A stretch of 64,000 nucleotides of DNA from Anaeramoeba flamelloides. Its lineage: Eukaryota; Metamonada; Anaeramoebidae. Of the stretch, positions 23,701 to 33,087 are shown one piece after another. The translations under genes and the position numbers were made by a program. Position 1 is the first letter of the stretch. The number at the start of each line of letters is the position of its first letter. The stretch spans positions 10,313,001-10,377,000 of the forward strand of contig JANTQA010000036.1 of assembly GCA_027625915.1 (NCBI GenBank), read 5' to 3'. Below the pieces are notes generated by a model. That model worked only from the letters and a program-made list of their open reading frames with translations, did no database searches and was not told the DNA's origin.

Positions 23701-24028
23701 AAAATTAAAACAAAAAAAAGACTTACATTACAATAAGGTGAATAAAAGACAAAGCCAAAACTATTGTTCTTTTAAAAGGAATAAAATTAGCTCGAAGGAT
23801 CAAATAAATGATAATTGACGACACAAATAAATTAATGGATTCGAAACCATAGTTGGTGATAATGAAAAATAAGCCACATAACAAAGAAAAAGAATATCGT
23901 GCTTTTGTTGGTTTAATTTTTTTTAATACAAAGCTACAAACACAACCAAGAAAGCTAAAAAAGAAAAATTTGTATAGTCCAATAGGACGGCCAAAAGAAT
24001 AGAAATCAAAAAAAGAATTGAAAAGCAT
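8706..24028 (-). CDS. MBOAT-family membrane-bound O-acyltransferase, five exons
   Basis: Assembled by hand from exons 24028-23727, 21968-21650, 20362-20085, 9437-9044 and 8867-8706 (all minus). Phases join at every GT-AG junction and give 484 codons, the size of MBOAT1/2-type lysophospholipid acyltransferases (about 490-520). Family blocks appear in order: membrane helices; NLHDGKRPEK (DG block); FFEYWTYLFYFGTVISGP; CRYCFAF and SGFAYGG; then W-x3-N-x-VD leading to NNWHLQTSSWFKEYVYLR; ISFWNGL; C-terminal helices. It should act in ER membranes transferring acyl chains to a lysolipid. Oddity: the invariant Asn of the WN motif is His325 and the invariant His of WHG is Asn364. Introns are 1758, 1287, 10647 and 176 bp and, except the last, hold repeats. 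The start is uncertain: the ATG at 24028 gives a normal N-terminus, but the frame is open a further 29 codons upstream without ATG, so an extra 5' exon is possible. Confidence 0.85.
9921..11149. mobile_element. DNA transposon with subterminal ATCGYGAT arrays
   Basis: Terminal inverted repeats GAGGYTTTGATGATAA (9921-9936 and 11134-11149) lie between TA dinucleotides on both sides (9919-9920, 11150-11151). The outer ~150 bp at each end carry repeated ATCGCGAT or ATCGTGAT/ATCACGAT motifs, at least four on the left (9930-10075) and six on the right (10985-11125). CG dinucleotides are otherwise rare here, so the arrays stand out and resemble transposase-binding subterminal repeats. The interior has two short open frames (10109-10297, 10691-10897) with no recognisable domain. 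It looks non-autonomous. Confidence 0.75.
11384..11748. repeat. Long-TIR MITE, copy 1
   Basis: The two ends are inverted copies of about 100 bp: GTAAATATGAATGTTGTAAA... with GAGTTTCATGCATTTATCC on the left pairs with GGATAAATGCATGGAACTC ... TTTACAACATTTCATATTTAC on the right, ending CACTTGTG. A second copy is at 48504-48875. No coding potential; a short middle of about 150 bp separates the arms. Confidence 0.75.
12775..12960. repeat. Hairpin-module repeat cluster 1
   Basis: Begins with GTTCCGTTGAGTGCCGTTGAGTACC and contains two imperfect hairpins: one with TTTTCCAGAATT/AATTCTGGAAAA arms (12812-12878) and one with AATTTAAGAAAT/ATTTCTTAAATT arms (12898-12950). The same modules recur at 20505-21030 and 61225-61690. 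No coding potential and no classified family recognised. Confidence 0.6.
12966..13015 (+). mobile_element. LINE 3'-tail fragment
   Basis: A ~50-bp piece: TTGTAAGAGGAAATTAATTTCCTCGCTTC followed by an (AAAAT)n tail. It is nearly identical to the last bases of the LINE at 6720-7580 and is best read as an extremely 5'-truncated insertion. The palindrome GAGGAAATTAATTTCCTC is at 12973-12990. Confidence 0.65.
13812..14997 (+). repeat. Unclassified 1-kb repeat U, copy 1
   Basis: Homologous to 15185-16225 in the same orientation and to 16450-18960 in reverse. Recognisable blocks in order are GATAAGAAAGTGATTGTATC, TCCTTTAGTAATTAGGCAAAG, GGATTTACGACATTGGAAAA, a gene-like stretch around 14560-14750, and CTCCTTCCAGACTCAAAATA at the end. 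Its left end carries two tandem ~86-bp subunits (13812-13980). Degenerate coding stretches are conserved among copies, so it may derive from a gene-bearing element, but no domain could be named. Confidence 0.65.
14998..15090. repeat. Perfect 32-bp inverted repeat at a repeat joint
   Basis: Arms 14998-15029 and 15059-15090 are exact reverse complements (ATATGATATTGTTCGAAGTG... and its complement) with a 29-bp loop. It lies between copies 1 and 2 of repeat U. A related unpaired block recurs between copies 2 and 3 at 16360-16425. Confidence 0.9.
15185..16225 (+). repeat. Unclassified 1-kb repeat U, copy 2
   Basis: Same blocks and order as 13812-14997, from TGCACTGTAGTCTACGTGG to CCCTTCCAGACTCAAAATATG. 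Around 15751 an ATG opens a short frame (MSSQEILEECSKSVIVKNT) that is shared in decayed form with the other copies. No family recognised. Confidence 0.65.
16450..18960 (-). repeat. Unclassified 1-kb repeat U, copy 3, reversed and split by a LINE
   Basis: The reverse complement of 16450-16939 plus 18265-18960 follows the same block order as copies 1 and 2 (CTTTTGAGTCTGG block, TGAAGAACTTTTTCTTCAAAGGATC block, GTCGTAAATCC block, TAAAGTATTTTCC block). A LINE occupies 16940-18264. With copies 1 and 2 it forms a tail-to-tail array. Confidence 0.65.
16940..18264 (-). mobile_element. LINE (non-LTR retrotransposon), 5'-truncated copy B with target duplication
   Basis: Minus-strand reverse-transcriptase fragment. 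Reading 5' to 3' it opens within the catalytic A region (FDSIHHSLIYYSIKKF), then has GVYQGDPLSPL, QMFADDLILL (the F/YADD catalytic box), GMNPNSDKTKK and YLGIWLD. The C-terminal knuckle C-x2-C-x12-H-x4-C lies in 16967-17455. There is a one-base insertion between GDPLSPL and LLFGF, and a TAA near 17791 splits the frame, so this copy is dead. The insertion is flanked by a near-perfect repeat of (C)AAAAAATGTTTATTTTTTTT (16916-16939, 18265-18285). The 3' end has the hairpin GAGGAGTCAATAACTCCTC containing the stop, then an A-rich tail. Confidence 0.9.
19700..19920 (+). repeat. Unclassified interspersed repeat V, copy 1
   Basis: The block TAATGTTACTGAAACAGTAAAAATG followed by ATTGCTTTCTATTGGAAT and GAGATCAAAATGAAC is shared with 37385-37640 (same strand) and 50440-50660 (opposite strand). 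Copies are diverged and no terminal repeats were resolved. Confidence 0.5.
20505..21030. repeat. Hairpin-module repeat cluster 2 in an MBOAT intron
   Basis: Contains at least three foldbacks: CCAGAATTGAAAAG/CTTTTGAATTCTGG (20557-20622), a GGTTTTTTTTACTTTTTGAAAT/ATTTCAAAAACC foldback (20731-20806) and AGGTTTTTTTTAAATTTTG/AAATTTAAAAAAAACCT (20917-20992). Between them are GCACTATACGGCACTTGATGG and GGCACTTGACGGCACTC spacers. Modules match clusters at 12775 and 61225. Confidence 0.65.
22241..23180. mobile_element. TTAA-flanked element with 20-bp TIRs, in an MBOAT intron
   Basis: Ends TTAAGGGACTAGTCTATATTAA and TTAATATAGACTAGTCCCTTAA are perfect inverted copies, making this the cleanest member of the TTAA family. 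It lies inside the first MBOAT intron (21969-23726). A short plus frame at 22485-22595 has CYICGRR, a C-x2-C-G knuckle, but no more of a transposase can be read. Its internally deleted relative is at 8191-8336. Just outside the element, TTTTCATTCAGCTTTCCAAAA (22155) and its inverse (23236) suggest it landed within another inverted-repeat element. Confidence 0.8.
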
Positions 24029-24103
24029 TACAAGAAAGTTCAAGATTTTAAAAAATGATGAATTAGCTTTTTTCTTATGGCCTGAAAACAGTCTCAAGAA
24101 CAA

Positions 24104-25049
24104 TGGACAGGAACTCGCTTATGTCTACAGTAGAACCTATCTAAGGGAAGAGTGATAATTCGAAAAATTGACAAGTTAAACTACAAGTATTTGAATAATA
24201 AATGAGAAAAACATCACTTCATTTTCCATATTTTTTCAAATATTAGAAAGTTTTCAAAAAAGTAGGTTATACTTTGTGATCTCTTGATTTATTTGAATTG
24301 TGTGACTTTTTTTTATAGTACATATCATTTTGATTGACTCAGAATGTTCTAAATCTAAAAAAAGAAAAAAAGAGAATCAAGTGTAATTTTAGCCATTTTA
24401 ATTTCAAATACCAATAAAATACTGATTATCAAAGTTAATATTGCTCTTGAGTGGATTGTGGGGTGAAACAAAACACAAACCCTTTTCAGAAAAGTTTTAG
24501 AAATGAAATGGTAACTGTAAAATCAAAAACAGGAAGTTTCAAAAACTAGAGACATTCCATTTTTCTGATCAATTGAAAATATTAGGAAAAAATGAAAAAT
24601 ATTTTTTATTTTACAGAAAATATATATAAATTACAGAGAAACCATTAACTGTTTAATTTCGAGATATTGATTAAATATTCTAAATCTATCAATTATAACC
24701 CTTTAGTAAATTTACTAATCTAAAAAAATACCAAATCCAAAAGATTAATTGAGAAAATGACTGAAAATTGAAATCGAATTGAAATTTTTTTTTCTTTAAA
24801 ATCCGAAAAATCATTTTTATCATTGAGCAAAATTGGGTCAGTCAAAAAATTGTTTTTATTTTTTAAATAATACATATTGACAAAATGATTTTTGATCAAA
24901 GTAAAATTTTTTTTATTGTACCAAATTTTTTTCACAATGATTATCAATTTAAAATATTTGGATAAATTCTAATTTGTGAAAGTTGTTTGATTTTTACAAA
25001 CGAATGTTTCTCATTGCAATTTAAATTCTCAATAAACAATCATAAAGTG
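24104..25049. other. Spacer upstream of the MBOAT gene
   Basis: AT-rich. It should include the MBOAT promoter or an undetected first exon on the minus strand. I found no ATG-initiated piece with a donor in the right phase that I would trust. Confidence 0.4.
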
Positions 25050-25960
25050 TTTAGGGACTAGAAAACTATAAAAAATCGTCTAGTAAATTTAATAGTAAAT
25101 ACAATAATAAATTTACTACATTTCGAAATTGAAAAATGAAAGGGAAAATCATAAGTAATATAATACCAAACAAAATTACTTTTAATGTTATTTTCAGAAA
25201 ATGAATTATTGTTTTTTCAAAGTTTGTTCCATTTTTCTCTAGATTTGAAAAGTTCAAATTTCCTAATATTTCCATTTATTTCCTATAAAATTGATATTGT
25301 TGAAGAAAAAAGAACTCTTATACCTCTGAAGAAATTTTATAAAAAATACACTTTAAAAATAAAACCACCAAATTTTATAATAACTAGCTATTAATAAGCT
25401 AATTAATTCCAAAATTTTATAATGATTGTTTGTAACTTTGAATAAAAATTTAATTTCATTTTTCAATGTACAGTTCGAATCATTTTTTTCTTTTTGTTGA
25501 TCAAAAAAACCTGAGAAAATACAAAAAAATCATTTAATTCAAAATCTTCCTAAAAAACTTTTTGAAAACATATACAATTCAACTTAAAACTATAAATTTA
25601 TTCTTTTTAATTATAATAATTTAAAATAATTTTTTATATACTAAGAATTAAAAGTAAAAATAATTTTTTTTTGATAGGGTTTCTTATTTTTTTAATATAT
25701 TTTCTAACGAATAGATCTATTTGTAATTAATGGTTAGAATAATTTTGGCTAATTAATTAATTTTATCATTTTATTAAATTTAATTCTAAAAGGGTTCATT
25801 ATTTGTCATTATTATTTGAAAAAAAAATATTTTTACTTGCAATTAATTTTCAAGAAATTTTACAATTATTTTGGGAAAATCAAAAAATATTTTTTGATCT
25901 TCAAGAATTCAATATTTGATTTATTTTTATTGGGTTTTTTTAATAATAAAAGTAAATTTA
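25050..25960 (-). mobile_element. TTAA-type element, copy 3 of the 858-2100 family
   Basis: Starts TTTAGGGACTAGAAAACTATA and then follows the reverse complement of 858-2100: AATACACTTTAAAAATAAAACCACC, GTACAGTTCGAATCA, AAAACCTGAGAAAATAC, CTTCAAGAATTCAATATTTG. The far end is not clear beyond about 25960. Short open frames at 25066-25394 lie wholly within it and are not conserved in the other copies. Confidence 0.6.
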
Positions 25961-27471
25961 AAATATTATTTATTAATAAAAACTTTTAGAAATTACTAAT
26001 AGTGAGGTTTCGTAAAAATAACACTATTTTATAAATTTTTTATTTTGTTTTTCAAATTAAAAAAATACAAACAAAAAATGGTCAGATCTTTTGATTAAAA
26101 TTTTATTTAAATAATTAAATTATTTAAAAACATAAGAATTAATTTCTCTTAAATTGGTAAATTTATTGTTTTTATCAAATTTATTGGTTCTTAGTTGAAA
26201 ATAAATATTCTATAGTATCGAAAAAATAATAATAATAAGGATTTCTAGACCCTGAATCGATTTAGTAATTGTGTAAATCGTTTATTTTATTCTAATTTTT
26301 TTTTATATTTGACAATCCAAGCAAATGAATATAGTCCTCTTTAAAAATCTTTCAAAAGTACAGTAAGTTGGTAAAGGGGCTTATGCTATTAATTAAAATT
26401 CTCCATTTACAACTGTTAATTCAAATCCAATTGAATTTTATATATATATATATATATGCTTTTTCTTCTTCCAAATACTGTTTTGTACAATAGACAAAAA
26501 GAAAAACAAGAAATTAGAAAAATAAAAACAAAAATTTGAAAAATTAGAAAAAATTCCACTGATCTAAAAATTGAATATTTTTTTGATTAAAAAGAATCTG
26601 GGACAAAAATAAACAAAACCAACTTCCAATAGGATAATAAAGTGAGTCAAAAGTTTTGAAAGATAGTTTCGAACAAGAAAAAAAAACATACCAATTTTAT
26701 TTGAAACTGCTTTTTTTTACTCCTAAGTTATGTATTTTTGACCACTGTAGTTATATAATTTTTACAATGAATCGATTTTTTTACAAAAAGGTTATTTTCT
26801 AATTAAAAAAAAATAAATTTTATCTCAAAGTCTCAAAAATAATGATATACCAATTAATAAAACTCAAGATTATCATGATCAAATGATCTTGTGAAGATCT
26901 GGGTTTTTTTCCTACAATTAAGACAATCTATTGAAAAATATTTGAGAATCTGAAATAAATATTTTTCTATTTTAATAGGAAAATTAAAGTAGTAAAAATC
27001 AAGTAAATAACCTGGTATTTGAATAATAAAAGTGAAAAAATTTTCACTTCATTTTCCTATTTAATTCATTAATATTTCAAGTCGTTAATTGAAATTTTTT
27101 GGATCTATTTATTTGGTTTTTAGTTTTTTGTTATATAAATTAATTTTTTACGGCTCAATTAGCCACACTCCTTTATAAAAGTCTGACTTAATTGGAACAA
27201 TACTATAAATTTAATTCACATCCTACTTAAATTTCAACTATACGAAAGTTTTTGAATAATTTATTGAACAAAAATTTTCATTTTATTTTATTTTTTTTTA
27301 CTCTTCCTTTAACTACATTTTTCCAAAAAGATATAAAAAAATTCATAGGTAGTTCATTTGTTTTTGGTAGTTTTTTGTGTTATGTATTGATAGTCGAAAG
27401 ATGAAATAAGAATCCAAATGAAAACACTATCAGAATAGAAAAAAAGAAAGAGAGATAAAATTTTTACTGGT
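25961..27471. other. Noncoding spacer with (TA)n
   Basis: AT-rich DNA with a (TA)n run at about 26439-26457. A block near 26540-26600 weakly resembles 55000-55070. No gene seen. Confidence 0.4.
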
Positions 27472-28031
27472 TTAAGGTTTACAATCCCTAAAACTGGAAA
27501 AAAGATTATCTTGTATTAGGTGTGTCAACTTGTTATTTTGGTTCTTAGCTGATCGATCCACAACTACGTTTTGATCGTATAGGTGGTTGAAAAAGGCTAT
27601 TTTTGTGATTTTATTTTTTTTTTTTCCGAAATCCAAATTGATGAGTCTAAGATTAATTAATTGGAAGATATTTAATTAGTAATTGAGTTTTATGTTTTCT
27701 ATGTTGAAATTTTTATTTACTATTTGTATTATTTGATGCTTGTAAATACAATTTTTTTTATTTACTCCTAACTCTGTAAAAGGAAAATGATAATTTCCAT
27801 TGACAACCCAAAAATTAACACTTTCAATTCAATACCTTCCAATCAATTAAACTTAGACTCATCAATTTGGATTTCGGAAAAAAAAAAAATAAAATCACAA
27901 AAATAGCCTTTTTCAACCACCTATACGATCAAAATTTAGTTGTGGATCGATCAGCTAAGAACCAAAATAACAAGTTGACACACCCAATACAAGATAATCT
28001 TTTTTCCAGTTTCAGGGATTGTAAACCTTAA
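27472..28031. mobile_element. Long inverted-repeat element flanked by TTAA
   Basis: TTAA-GGTTTACAATCCCT on the left is matched by AGGGATTGTAAACC-TTAA on the right. The arms (about 27472-27670 and 27832-28031) are inverted copies about 200 bp long with very few differences, and the spacer is about 160 bp. Near-identity of the arms implies a young element. It ends 202 bp upstream of the epimerase start codon. Confidence 0.85.
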
Positions 28032-28233
28032 GGGATTTTGCTCCTTAAATTTCTAATTTTAGTAAGGAAAAAGATTTGTAAACTTTGATATTTTGTTTCA
28101 AATGGAAGACAATAATTATCACTTAAATACTTTAAAAGTTGAATTTCAACAAAACAAACAAAAACTATACAAATTTGATGAAAAAGTATTGAAAATTTTT
28201 CCATTTTTTTTAAACTAAAATTAAAAAGAAAAA

Positions 28234-28921
28234 ATGCTTCAAGAACTCTCTTCAAACATAACAAAACAAAACTTGGGTTATTCCTTTTCCTCTTTTAAAG
28301 ACAATTTTAAATTTGGAAAACTAAACCATGTAGCAATTGTTGTTCCTGATCTTCAAAAATCAGCCAAATTGCATAAGGAAGTATTTGGTGCAGAGTGCTC
28401 AGGAGAGATCGTAAGAAAATCAATTTTTTTTCACAAGATCCCTTTTTTTCTTGGTTGCTTTTCAGAACAAAAAATAATAAAATAAAACACAAAAAAATCC
28501 AAACCACAAGAAAAAAGCAATTTACTTTTTTTTGAAATTTTTTGAAAATCCTCTTAAATAATTCTCAACGATTTGATCTTATTTTTGCTTTACACAAAAA
28601 CCAAATAAAAATTCAAATTAGGAAATACCTGAACATGGAGTCAAAACTGTCTTTGCAAAATATGAAAATACAAAAGTTGAATTATTGCACCCACTTGGCG
28701 AAAAATCACCAATTGATAAATTCCTGAAACAAAATCCTCTTGGAAAAGTTCACCATTTATGCTACGAAGTTGAGGATCTTGCAGAAGCGATCGTCCATGT
28801 TAAAAGAATGGGTGTTCGTACTTTAGGTAAAAAACCTAAAATAGGTGCACATGGCAAACCAGTCATGTTTCTTCACCCAAAAGATTGCGATGGTGTTTTA
28901 ATAGAAATGGAACAAAAATAA
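28234..28921 (+). CDS. MCEE: Methylmalonyl-CoA epimerase, two exons
   Basis: Exons 28234-28410 and 28622-28921 are separated by a 211-bp intron (ATC|GTAAGA ... AAATTAG|GAA, phase 0) and give 158 codons. The product epimerises (2R)/(2S)-methylmalonyl-CoA in the propionate-succinate pathway. It has the two-module vicinal-oxygen-chelate fold: KLNHVAIVVPDL, IPEHGVKTVF, VELLHPLG, KVHHLCYEV, KIGAHGKPVMFLHPKDCDG, VLIEMEQ. Predicted metal ligands are His32, Glu79, His104 and Glu154, matching the known His/Gln(Glu)/His/Glu set. About 27 residues precede the fold and could be a mitochondrial or hydrogenosomal presequence, though it has few arginines. A TTAA inverted-repeat element lies just upstream. 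Confidence 0.96.
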
Positions 28922-29258
28922 AGTCTAAACTCTGAAAATTTAAACATATTTGTTGGCAATAAAACAAAACAAAACAAAATAATATTTTCTTCAAGCAGTA
29001 ATCATTTTCTTTCTTGAATTGTATGAGAAAAAAATTCGGATTTTTTTATGTGACTCAATTCCAATTTTCGGAGCCTTTTGAAACAAAAAATAAAAAATAA
29101 AAAAAATAGTCATACTTGTCTGCAAATTTTATCTTTATTATTTCTTTTTTCTTTTTTTGGCTTGAAAACAAGACACCTACATTTTGTTGGAGAGACAGAG
29201 AAGGATAAAATTTTCTCCTCTTATATTCTTTATGATATTTTTTAAATTATTTGATTTT

Positions 29259-29420
29259 TTAAGGGAGTACCCACCATAAAGTCAAAATTTTCACAATTTT
29301 TATAATTTCAAAAGAGGATTAGAAAATAATTGTTTTTTACTTTGATTGTGTCTTGTTGATTTTTAGTATTTAAAGTGCTTGTTAAACAATAATTTAGTAA
29401 TTTTAATTACATAGTATAAA
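29259..29420 (+). mobile_element. TTAA element end (GGGAGTAC type), fragment
   Basis: TTAAGGGAGTACCCACCATAAAG then AAAGAGGATTAGAAAATAA matches the reverse complement of the right end of 4928-6315. The matching other end was not found, so this is a fragment or a badly decayed copy. Confidence 0.55.
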
Positions 29421-29818
29421 ATAAAATGATACCTTAGAATGTTAAGTTCATTTGTTTTGTCTACTTTGGCTAAATGTTAAATGGTTTAACTTATATTTCT
29501 CTATCAATATTCTTTTGTTATATTTATTTTTTGTAAAAAAAAAATAAAAATTAATTTTCAAGAAGGTGGGTAAATACTTAAAAATAACTTTACTGTAACT
29601 AAATAAACAATATCTTTTTCAGATCAAATTGAAAATTGGTATTGAAATGAAATTGCTGACTTTTTGTATAACGTTCTTATTCTAATTGGACTTATTCTAA
29701 AAATTAAAAGGAAAAATATGGGCTGGATCAAAAAAAAAAATAAATAAAAAAGAGATTTTAAACAATCTTTAGATCTATCAGGTTTTATTTACTTAATTGA
29801 TAAATATTTTTAATTTTA

Positions 29819-30352
29819 AACTAAACCCAATTCTAAAAATTTGGACACACCCAAAATCAAAAATAGGCAAAATAAAACTCAATTTATTATATTTTTCCAA
29901 ACGTAATACTAAACAACATTTAAAGTAACCCAGTAATAATGTTTTAATAAGTAATCATTTTAATCCAAATAAAAGAAAAAAATATAAAATTCGAAAATAA
30001 CAATTAGTGTGTCCAAAATAATGAAACAATCTGAAGAAAAAATGTATTGGTAAATTTGTTAAAATTTCACCAACAATTGTTGATCGATCAAATGATAAGA
30101 AATTATCTACCAAGTGTATGTGGATTTTTCTATTTAACAAAATTAACACTAACCTTCTCTCAACCATTGAAAAAAATTTCCAGATCTAACGAAATAGATT
30201 TCATAATTAGAAAAAGGAAAATGAAAACAAAACAAAAAAGAAAAAAAATAAAATAGTTTGTATAATCAAAATTCTTTCCAAAATGAATTTAAAGTGTGGT
30301 CCTGTTATTCTTTCAACTGTTTAAACTTTTTCCATATTTTTGGAATATTATT
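29819..30352 (+). mobile_element. 540-bp TIR element (family T540), copy B
   Basis: Begins AACTAAACCCAATTCTAAAA then ATTTGGACACACCC, and ends CAACTGTTTAAAC ... CCATATTTTTGGAAT. It matches copy A (5138-5685) in reverse orientation. A remnant frame at 30047-30256 (LLKFHQQLLIDQMIRNY) parallels that of copy A. Confidence 0.7.
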
Positions 30353-31602
30353 TACTTTTTTATCCCTAGTTTAAGTCGATAAAAAAATATAACGAAATAC
30401 AGTTCTAAATATTGAATTCATTAAATGATTTATATGATACTGAGTATTTCTTGTTAGTAAATCTTTTACTATTTAAAGTTGAGATTTAATGATAATTCCT
30501 TAATTGGTAATTATTCTCTATGTAAATGTTTAATCAAATATCAACCAAATTTAAACAAAAAGAAAAATTGTATTTTGATCTGATAATATCGTTGATTACT
30601 TTCTTTTAGTCCATTTTTCAAACATTCACTATTTTTTTAAAAACTTTTGTGTTGATTTAAATTATAATTTTTCTAATTTTAAAATATGTTAAAATTTTTG
30701 AAAAGTTACAAAGTAAGAAATTCGAAATTAATTTTTAACACTGGTATGAAGACCAATATCATAATTTTTAATTTACTCTTATAAAATAGAATCTCACAAA
30801 TCCAAATTATAACACTTTTTACTAAAAATGATTAGGAATTGAAATAAAAATGCTAAATTAATCTTGTACTTTGAAATGATTATTTTGATGTTTCAAAATA
30901 TTTTTAGTTATATTTAAATATATATCAAGTATTGGATTGGAATTGTTTTTAATACTGATCTGAAATCTTATAGGATTTTTAATAAATTTTTGGTCCTGAA
31001 TAGAACTCCATAAGTTCTAATTCTTTTGTATTGTTTAAATTATTTAGAAATTGAAATAGAAATTTTAAATTATTCTACACAGGTTTACAAGAATAATTAA
31101 TAAAAAATAAATAATTGTTAATTTGTACAAAATAAAGGATTTCAAAGAAGGGGGAAGCTGTCTAAAAAAAATGAAATTATGATTTTTATATTCCTGATAT
31201 ATTTTGTTAATTGTTGAGTTAACTTATAGTAAATATTTTAAAAAAGTTTTAAAAAAACCTAAAAATGATTTAAAAGTTCTCAAAAAATAGATATTTTTAT
31301 TTATGGAAATTCAAAAGGATTGTCAATAAAAGATATAAAATTATTTTTATAAGATTAAAGTCAAAAGCGGTTTATTATTTCATTAAAATCAAATTTTTAG
31401 AAAGATAAAAGAAATATTGATTGAAAAAAAAAGAGAATTTAATTTATAACCAAAAAAAAAAAAAAGTTATATAATATTGTTCAATATATAATGAGAAAAT
31501 AATAAATTATTTTTTTAAAAGATATGGTATATTATCATAAAGATAGAGAATTGATATTAATTAAACCTGAAATTTTCTTTATCAAAGTAATGTTTTGGGA
31601 AA

Positions 31603-31605
<3 letters not shown>

Positions 31606-31679
<74 letters not shown>

Positions 31680-31680
31680 T
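31606..31680. repeat. (TTA)n microsatellite
   Basis: About 25 uninterrupted TTA units, the longest perfect short tandem repeat in the window. Confidence 0.98.
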
Positions 31681-32214
31681 AAGAATATAGATGGGTTGGG
31701 ATAACAAAATAAAGAATAATTAAGATAAAATTATTACTAAATTGAATATGAATAAAATCTTACAACATCAATCAGATGGATTTAGTTATAGATCTCCAAA
31801 AAAAAAAAAAAATTAAATAATTTTCCAACAATTACTATTTCTTTTTTTTTTTTTTTTTTTAAAAATATTTACTCTGAAATTTAAATTGAGGTATTAGAAT
31901 ATATTTTTTTTTTCAGTTTTGATTAATTTCATTTTTATTTTTTAAAATTTTTATTTGGTTTTTTTAGGTTATTTGTAATTTGGAAATTTTTTTTTCGTTA
32001 TTATTTTTTATTAAAAAATATATTTGTATTTTTTACAGTAAAAACAATCAAAAAATAATTTTTTTATTAATATTTTTATGGTAAATCAAAAACTTATTTT
32101 AATAATTTGAAATCTCAAAAATAATAAAAAAATATAAAAATTATTTCAAAAATCTACGCAATTTGAAAAAATAAATCAAAAAAAAAAATTACGGAATACT
32201 TTAGCTAAATAATT

Positions 32215-32710
32215 GTTAAAGTAAGCCATAAGAAAGAATACTATTTGAAAATTAAAATAAAGAGGTTGAACACATGAAATAAAAAAACAGTTACAAAAGA
32301 TTCAACCCAAAATAATTGAAAATTTTAGAAAAAATCAAAATCAGATTCAGAATTATTTCTCGTTCGCCAATTTAATGAAAAATAAATAATTATAAAATCA
32401 AACAAATTTGTACAATAAATATTTATTTCTGAAGAGGAATTCAAAAAATATACTTTTTTCTGAAACATAACAAGAATCAGATATATTAAATAAAAATAGG
32501 ATTTTTAAATTCATTTTGGAAATTCTCTTTTGAAATAAAAAGTAATTTGTTTCTCAAAAATTTTCCAAATAAAAATATTTCCTTGAATAATTAAAAATAA
32601 AACCAAATCAAAAATTTGTAATTGTATCAAATTTTGCAGATAAGATCAAGAAATAAATAATTTTTTTTTCTTTTTTCTTGATCAATTTTTTCGTTTTTAT
32701 TAGTTTCCAT
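32215..32710 (+). repeat. Unclassified repeat W, copy 1
   Basis: Matches 38035-38560 in reverse. Shared landmarks are AAAGAATACTATTTGAAAATTAAAATAAA, AACAGTTACAAAA, CAGATTCAGAATTATTT, GAAGAGGAATT, TTCATTTTGGAAATTCT and AAATAAAACCA. No coding frame. Confidence 0.6.
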
Positions 32711-33087
32711 TTTTTAATTTGGTCTGAAAATATATTATACTAACGTATATCTGGCACTTCCATATTTATGAAAATATCAATGTGTTTGGCAAAAGAAATT
32801 ATTTGAAGAATTAGGTTTCAAAGTTATAATGGTTACACTCAAAAAATAAATTTTTATGAATTTTTACACAATTAAAATTATTTAAAAACTGGAAAATTAA
32901 ATTGCCCCCTTAATTCAAATTTTTAATCCCATTTTCTCTTCATATATTTTCAAATTTGTTTATAAGATTCTAACCTGATTAGTTTCAAAATATTGAAACA
33001 GTAAAATAATAAAAGGTTTTTTATTTTTTTAATTTTTTAAATAGTTCCAATTTTTTTGTTAAAAAAAATCTAACATATCAAAAAGAA

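Larger units (their letters stand above)
30353..33087. other. Noncoding spacer upstream of the UBX gene
   Basis: 2.7 kb of very AT-rich DNA holding a TTA microsatellite (31606-31680) and repeat W copy 1 (32215-32710). No gene seen in the remainder. Confidence 0.5.
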
